From NCBI GenBank assembly GCA_902363515.1, contig CABJAN010000004.1:124001-188000 (forward strand): DNA of 64,000 nucleotides, in the 5' to 3' direction. Every line of letters starts with the position of its first letter. Position 1 is the stretch's first letter. This DNA comes from Bacillota bacterium (lineage in GTDB: Bacteria; Bacillota; Clostridia; Lachnospirales; Lachnospiraceae). Shown here in pieces: positions 61,259 through 64,000 of this stretch. The notes beneath the pieces were generated by a model. It had not been told where the DNA came from, did no database searches, and saw only the letters and a list, made by a program, of their open reading frames with translations. Both the position numbers and the translations under genes were made by a program.

Positions 61259-62416
61259 TTATGGAGCTTCTACAGGAAGTCTTACCTGGAAGGTGGTTTT
61301 CTCTTCCTGACTTTTGGCAGAAATGCTGCCTTTATGTAATTCTACAATTTCCCTGGCAATGGCAAGCCCAAGGCCTGCGCCTCCGGTATTACTTCTTCTG
61401 GCTTCATCCAGCCGGAAAAACTTTTCAAAAATCAAATCCAGCTTCTGCTTTGGAATGGTTTTTCCATGGTTTTCAAAAGAAATCACAGCCATGCCCTGTT
61501 CAAAATAGCCATGGATGACAATGACGCTGCTTTCGTAGCTGTATGCCACTGCATTTTTCAAAATATTATTAAAGACTCTTGCCAGTTTATCTCCGTCTCC
61601 GTATACTGCCAGGGTTTCGTCTACCTGAAGATCAACGGTATTTCCATGGGCCGATAAGACGGGATAAAACTCTTCCGCCATCTGCATAAGCATATAAGCC
61701 AGATCCAGGTGCTCCTTTTCTAAGACCATATGGTGCAGATTGAACTGGGTAATTTCAAAAAATTGAGCAATTAAATTTTCCAGGCGTTCTGCTTTGGTAA
61801 GCGCTATATGGATGTACTTTTCCTTTTGCGCTTCCGGCATATCCGGCGCCTCATCCAAAAGACTTAAATATCCCATGACGGAAGTAAGGGGAGTTTTTAA
61901 ATCATGTGCCAGGTAGGTAATTAAATCACTTTTTCTTTGCGATTCTTCTTTTAAAATCTGTTCCTGCCTTTGCATATCGGTTTTCATCTGGAGCATCTGT
62001 GCGCCGATTTCCCGGCAATTTTTCGGAAATGCTATTTCCATCTCTAAATCATGCTTCCGGTAATTCTGAATCATATCGTTCAGGGAGGAAATGGTTTTCG
62101 CTTCCTTTATCCTTCCGTATACATACATGAAAATCAAAACCAGAAAAACAACAAAAATCACAGCAACAATAAGAAAGAAAAGCAAAAAACTTTTTAAAGC
62201 ATACCAGTCAACCTGATCATAAAATACAGTTGCCTGTCTGGAGTCGTCATAAACCTCCTGGGTCATGATAAAGGTTTCTGCAAACCAGTCCCGGAAGAAG
62301 CCATTTACTCCATAGTCCATAAAAAGATAAAACAGATAGGCAAGTACGCCGGTGATTCCAAGGACAATCAAAAAAATCCGCAGCAAGTGATGCTTAGTTT
62401 TCAATTTTATAACCAC
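61259..62416 (-). CDS. VanS-like sensor histidine kinase
   Basis: 385 residues. It begins VVIKLKTK, close to the start of VanS of VanA-type resistance, from GTG 62416. Two membrane segments (about 11-31 and 76-100) enclose a short outer region. HAMP-like linker, then H-box YLAHDLKTPLTSVMGYLSLL with H171, FNNILKNAVAYS and TGGAGLGLAIAREIVELHKG. Similarity to VanS-type kinases covers the whole protein, but no vanHAX or vanY genes are present. It overlaps the regulator gene by 23 bases. Confidence 0.88.
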   Translation of the reverse strand: MVIKLKTKHHLLRIFLIVLGITGVLAYLFYLFMDYGVNGFFRDWFAETFIMTQEVYDDSRQATVFYDQVDWYALKSFLLFFLIVAVIFVVFLVLIFMYVYGRIKEAKTISSLNDMIQNYRKHDLEMEIAFPKNCREIGAQMLQMKTDMQRQEQILKEESQRKSDLITYLAHDLKTPLTSVMGYLSLLDEAPDMPEAQKEKYIHIALTKAERLENLIAQFFEITQFNLHHMVLEKEHLDLAYMLMQMAEEFYPVLSAHGNTVDLQVDETLAVYGDGDKLARVFNNILKNAVAYSYESSVIVIHGYFEQGMAVISFENHGKTIPKQKLDLIFEKFFRLDEARRSNTGGAGLGLAIAREIVELHKGSISAKSQEEKTTFQVRLPVEAP

Positions 62417-63089
62417 ACCCCCATACTGTTTTAATGTATTTCGGTTTTTCAAAGGAATCCTGCATTTTTTCTCTTAAATGCCGGATGTGAACCGTAATGG
62501 TGTTGTTATTTTTGCTGTAGTATTCGTCTTTCCAGATTTGATGGAACAATTCTTCAGAGCTGACCACACTGCCCTTTTTTTCGCACAAAATTGCCAGAAT
62601 TTCAAATTCTGTGGGAGTCAGGGATAAGGGTTTTTCGTTTAGCGTACATTCGTGGGTTTTCCGGTTTAACACCAGACCATGATGAATAAAAATATCCTGG
62701 TTTTGCTCTGCTCCCACATTGTAGCGGGTATACCGGCGAAGCTGCGCCTTTACTCTTGCCACCAGCTCCAGTGGAAGAAAAGGCTTTGTAAGATAATCAT
62801 CTGCTCCAAGCATCAAACCATTGATTTTGTCCAGTTCTGTACTTTTGGCAGTAAGCATGATAATGGGATAATTATACTGTTCCCGAATTATCTGGCACAG
62901 CTTTAACCCATCAATTTCCGGCATCATAATATCTAAAATTGCCAGATCAATGGACTGGGTATGAATACACTCCAGGGCTTCCGTAGAGGAATAATATTTA
63001 AAAACAGAAAATCCCTCATTTTCCAGATAGAGCGTTACCAGATCCGCAATTTCCTTTTCATCATCTACAATTAATATCTGTTCCTTCAT
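62394..63089 (-). CDS. VanR-like response regulator
   Basis: 231 residues, OmpR family. The N-terminus ILIVDDEKEIADLVTLYLEN closely follows VanR, with phosphoacceptor D53 in LAILDIMMPE and K in LTKPF; the winged helix ends TVHIRHLREKM and TVWGCGYKIEN. It starts 17 bases after the folB-folK stop, so it is probably read with the folate genes. The target promoters are unknown; glycopeptide resistance should not be assumed from the regulator alone. Confidence 0.9.
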   Translation of the reverse strand: MKEQILIVDDEKEIADLVTLYLENEGFSVFKYYSSTEALECIHTQSIDLAILDIMMPEIDGLKLCQIIREQYNYPIIMLTAKSTELDKINGLMLGADDYLTKPFLPLELVARVKAQLRRYTRYNVGAEQNQDIFIHHGLVLNRKTHECTLNEKPLSLTPTEFEILAILCEKKGSVVSSEELFHQIWKDEYYSKNNNTITVHIRHLREKMQDSFEKPKYIKTVWGCGYKIEN

Positions 63090-63106
63090 AATTCTTCACC
63101 AAATCG

Positions 63107-63934
63107 TTACTCTGGCAGAGCAGCCAGCAGCTCTCCCACTGTTTTTCCAAGAATCGGATGACGCTTATAAGAGGCAATTTCCGCCAAAGGTTTCAGCACA
63201 AAGTTTCTCTTGTGCATTTCTATATGCGGGATAATTAAATCCTCTGTTTCCAGAACCTCATTGTCATACAGAAGAATGTCCAGATCCAAAGTTCTGGGTC
63301 CCCAGTGAATCAGACGTTCCCTGTGAGCAGCCTGTTCGATTTCGTGCAGCAGGTCTAACAGCTCTTGTGGAGACAGCAGAGTATCAAGAGCAAGACAGGC
63401 GTTTAAAAAATCGTCCTGCTCTACTCCCCCATAAGGTTCTGTTACCAGATAAGAAGACACCTTCTGCACCCGGCATTGAGGATGTTCATGAAGAGCCTTT
63501 ACCGCCTGGTCTAAATACGCCTTCTTATCACCAAGATTGGAGCCAAGGGCAATATAGGACCTGTGCCAAAAACGGGAAATCTTTACTGATACGGTTTCCA
63601 AAGGCAGTCCAACAGGCGCCCAGGGCTTTTCAAGCTCTAGGGTGACACCTTTTAAAAGGGGATAATGAAGGAGCAAGGCAGTTGCCAAATCCTCTGCAGC
63701 AGCTTCAATGAGCTTGCGGGTATGTGTTTTGGTATACTCTGTTATAAACTGGCTAACTTCTCCATAATGAATGGATTCTTCCAGACAATCACTTTTCCCT
63801 GCTTTTCTGGTATCCGTATACATGGTAAGAGAAAACAGGAACTTTTGCCCCAGATTGGTTTCTTCCTGAAAAACTCCGTGGTTGGCAAAGACTTCCAGAT
63901 TCTGAATACGGATTTCATCATACTGTTTCATCAT
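63107..63934 (-). CDS. folK: bifunctional dihydroneopterin aldolase / HPPK (FolB-FolK)
   Basis: 275 residues in two domains. Residues 1-120 are dihydroneopterin aldolase (FolB), with IRIQNLEVFANHGVFQEE at the start and a KLIEAAAEDLA segment. Residues about 125-275 are 6-hydroxymethyl-dihydropterin pyrophosphokinase (FolK), with YIALGSNLGDK and GPRTLDLDILLYD. Both act in folate synthesis, one after the other, and such fusions are known in Firmicutes. The ATG at 63934 overlaps the folP stop (ATGA). Confidence 0.95.
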   Translation of the reverse strand: MMKQYDEIRIQNLEVFANHGVFQEETNLGQKFLFSLTMYTDTRKAGKSDCLEESIHYGEVSQFITEYTKTHTRKLIEAAAEDLATALLLHYPLLKGVTLELEKPWAPVGLPLETVSVKISRFWHRSYIALGSNLGDKKAYLDQAVKALHEHPQCRVQKVSSYLVTEPYGGVEQDDFLNACLALDTLLSPQELLDLLHEIEQAAHRERLIHWGPRTLDLDILLYDNEVLETEDLIIPHIEMHKRNFVLKPLAEIASYKRHPILGKTVGELLAALPE

Positions 63935-64000
63935 ACATTACCCTCTCTTAAAATAGCCTGTGTCATGCGGATAGCACGCAGATTTTCCTTGACATCGTGA
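63931..64000 (-). CDS. folP: dihydropteroate synthase, 3' end only
   Basis: The last 22 codons before the window edge read HDVKENLRAIRMTQAILREG, matching the C-terminus of dihydropteroate synthase (the usual VHDV...RAIRM end). It lies directly upstream of folB-folK with a 4-base overlap, as expected for a folate operon. Confidence 0.85.
   Translation of the reverse strand, partial: HDVKENLRAIRMTQAILREGNV

Noticed and set aside
61259-63089. Vancomycin resistance cluster
   Set aside because: Only the regulator and kinase resemble van genes; no ligase, dehydrogenase or dipeptidase is present.

Overview
The window reads as chromosome of a Gram-positive Clostridia bacterium, most likely a Lachnospiraceae member (Blautia/Dorea-like). 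The reasons are the gene order radC-mreBCD-mrdA-minDE-rodA-mgsA, the yggS-sepF-ylmH division cluster, the BceRSAB-type and VanRS-like modules, strong AAGGAGG ribosome binding sites with some GTG/TTG starts, and promoters close to TTGACA-17-TATAAT. The assignment is by gene content and style, not by a database match. No rRNA, tRNA, CRISPR, prophage or insertion sequence was seen.

Region 1 (1-9.4 kb): mismatch repair and tRNA modification (3' part of mutS, mutL, miaA), a PLP enzyme of the methionine gamma-lyase family, two FAD-dependent oxidoreductases and radC, all on the plus strand with overlaps or tiny gaps.

Region 2 (9.4-18.5 kb): a cell-shape operon: an MreB-like protein, mreC, mreD, a very long PBP2 (mrdA), minD, minE, rodA, mgsA and an S11 carboxypeptidase-like membrane protein. 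Three proteins have altered active sites. The MreB-like protein has lost two ATPase residues, MgsA has two Asp-to-Glu changes, and the S11 protein has lost all three catalytic motifs and looks like a pseudoenzyme.

Region 3 (18.6-29.1 kb): a small P-loop protein, DUF378, an HlyD-like protein, yggS, sepF, ylmH, aroB, lspA, rluD, a cytidylate-kinase-like protein, a TtcA-like tRNA thiolase, an AI-2E family permease and dtd.

Region 4 (29.2-44.8 kb): nucleoside phosphorylase, glycosyltransferase, a complete BceRSAB-like peptide-antibiotic sensing and resistance module with a matching operator, a chromosomal tyrosine recombinase, an HD hydrolase, a FAD/Rieske oxidoreductase, a frameshifted sugar O-acetyltransferase, a second regulator-ABC-kinase module translationally coupled to xdhC, and an XRE-type regulator with a large internal deletion.

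Region 5 (44.8-52 kb): M20 amidohydrolase, nth, an XRE-HTH/aminotransferase fusion, larB with a larC that stops after its first domain, a Nudix hydrolase, a MerR/TipAS regulator with an apparent in-frame deletion, and a lipoprotein.

Region 6 (52-64 kb): an array of about 52-bp degenerate hairpin repeats, an ABC transporter with FtsX-type permease, an opposing operon of a membrane-anchored SF2 helicase with a two-component system, a C39-type peptidase, an orphan VanRS-like system behind the folate genes, bifunctional folB-folK and the 3' tip of folP. Four two-component systems and three ABC transporters in about 33 kb make the right half a cell-envelope stress and antimicrobial-peptide response area. 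The best candidates for something undescribed are the membrane helicase-regulator-kinase operon, the S11 pseudoenzyme, the MreB-like protein with a degenerate ATPase site, and the 52-bp hairpin array.
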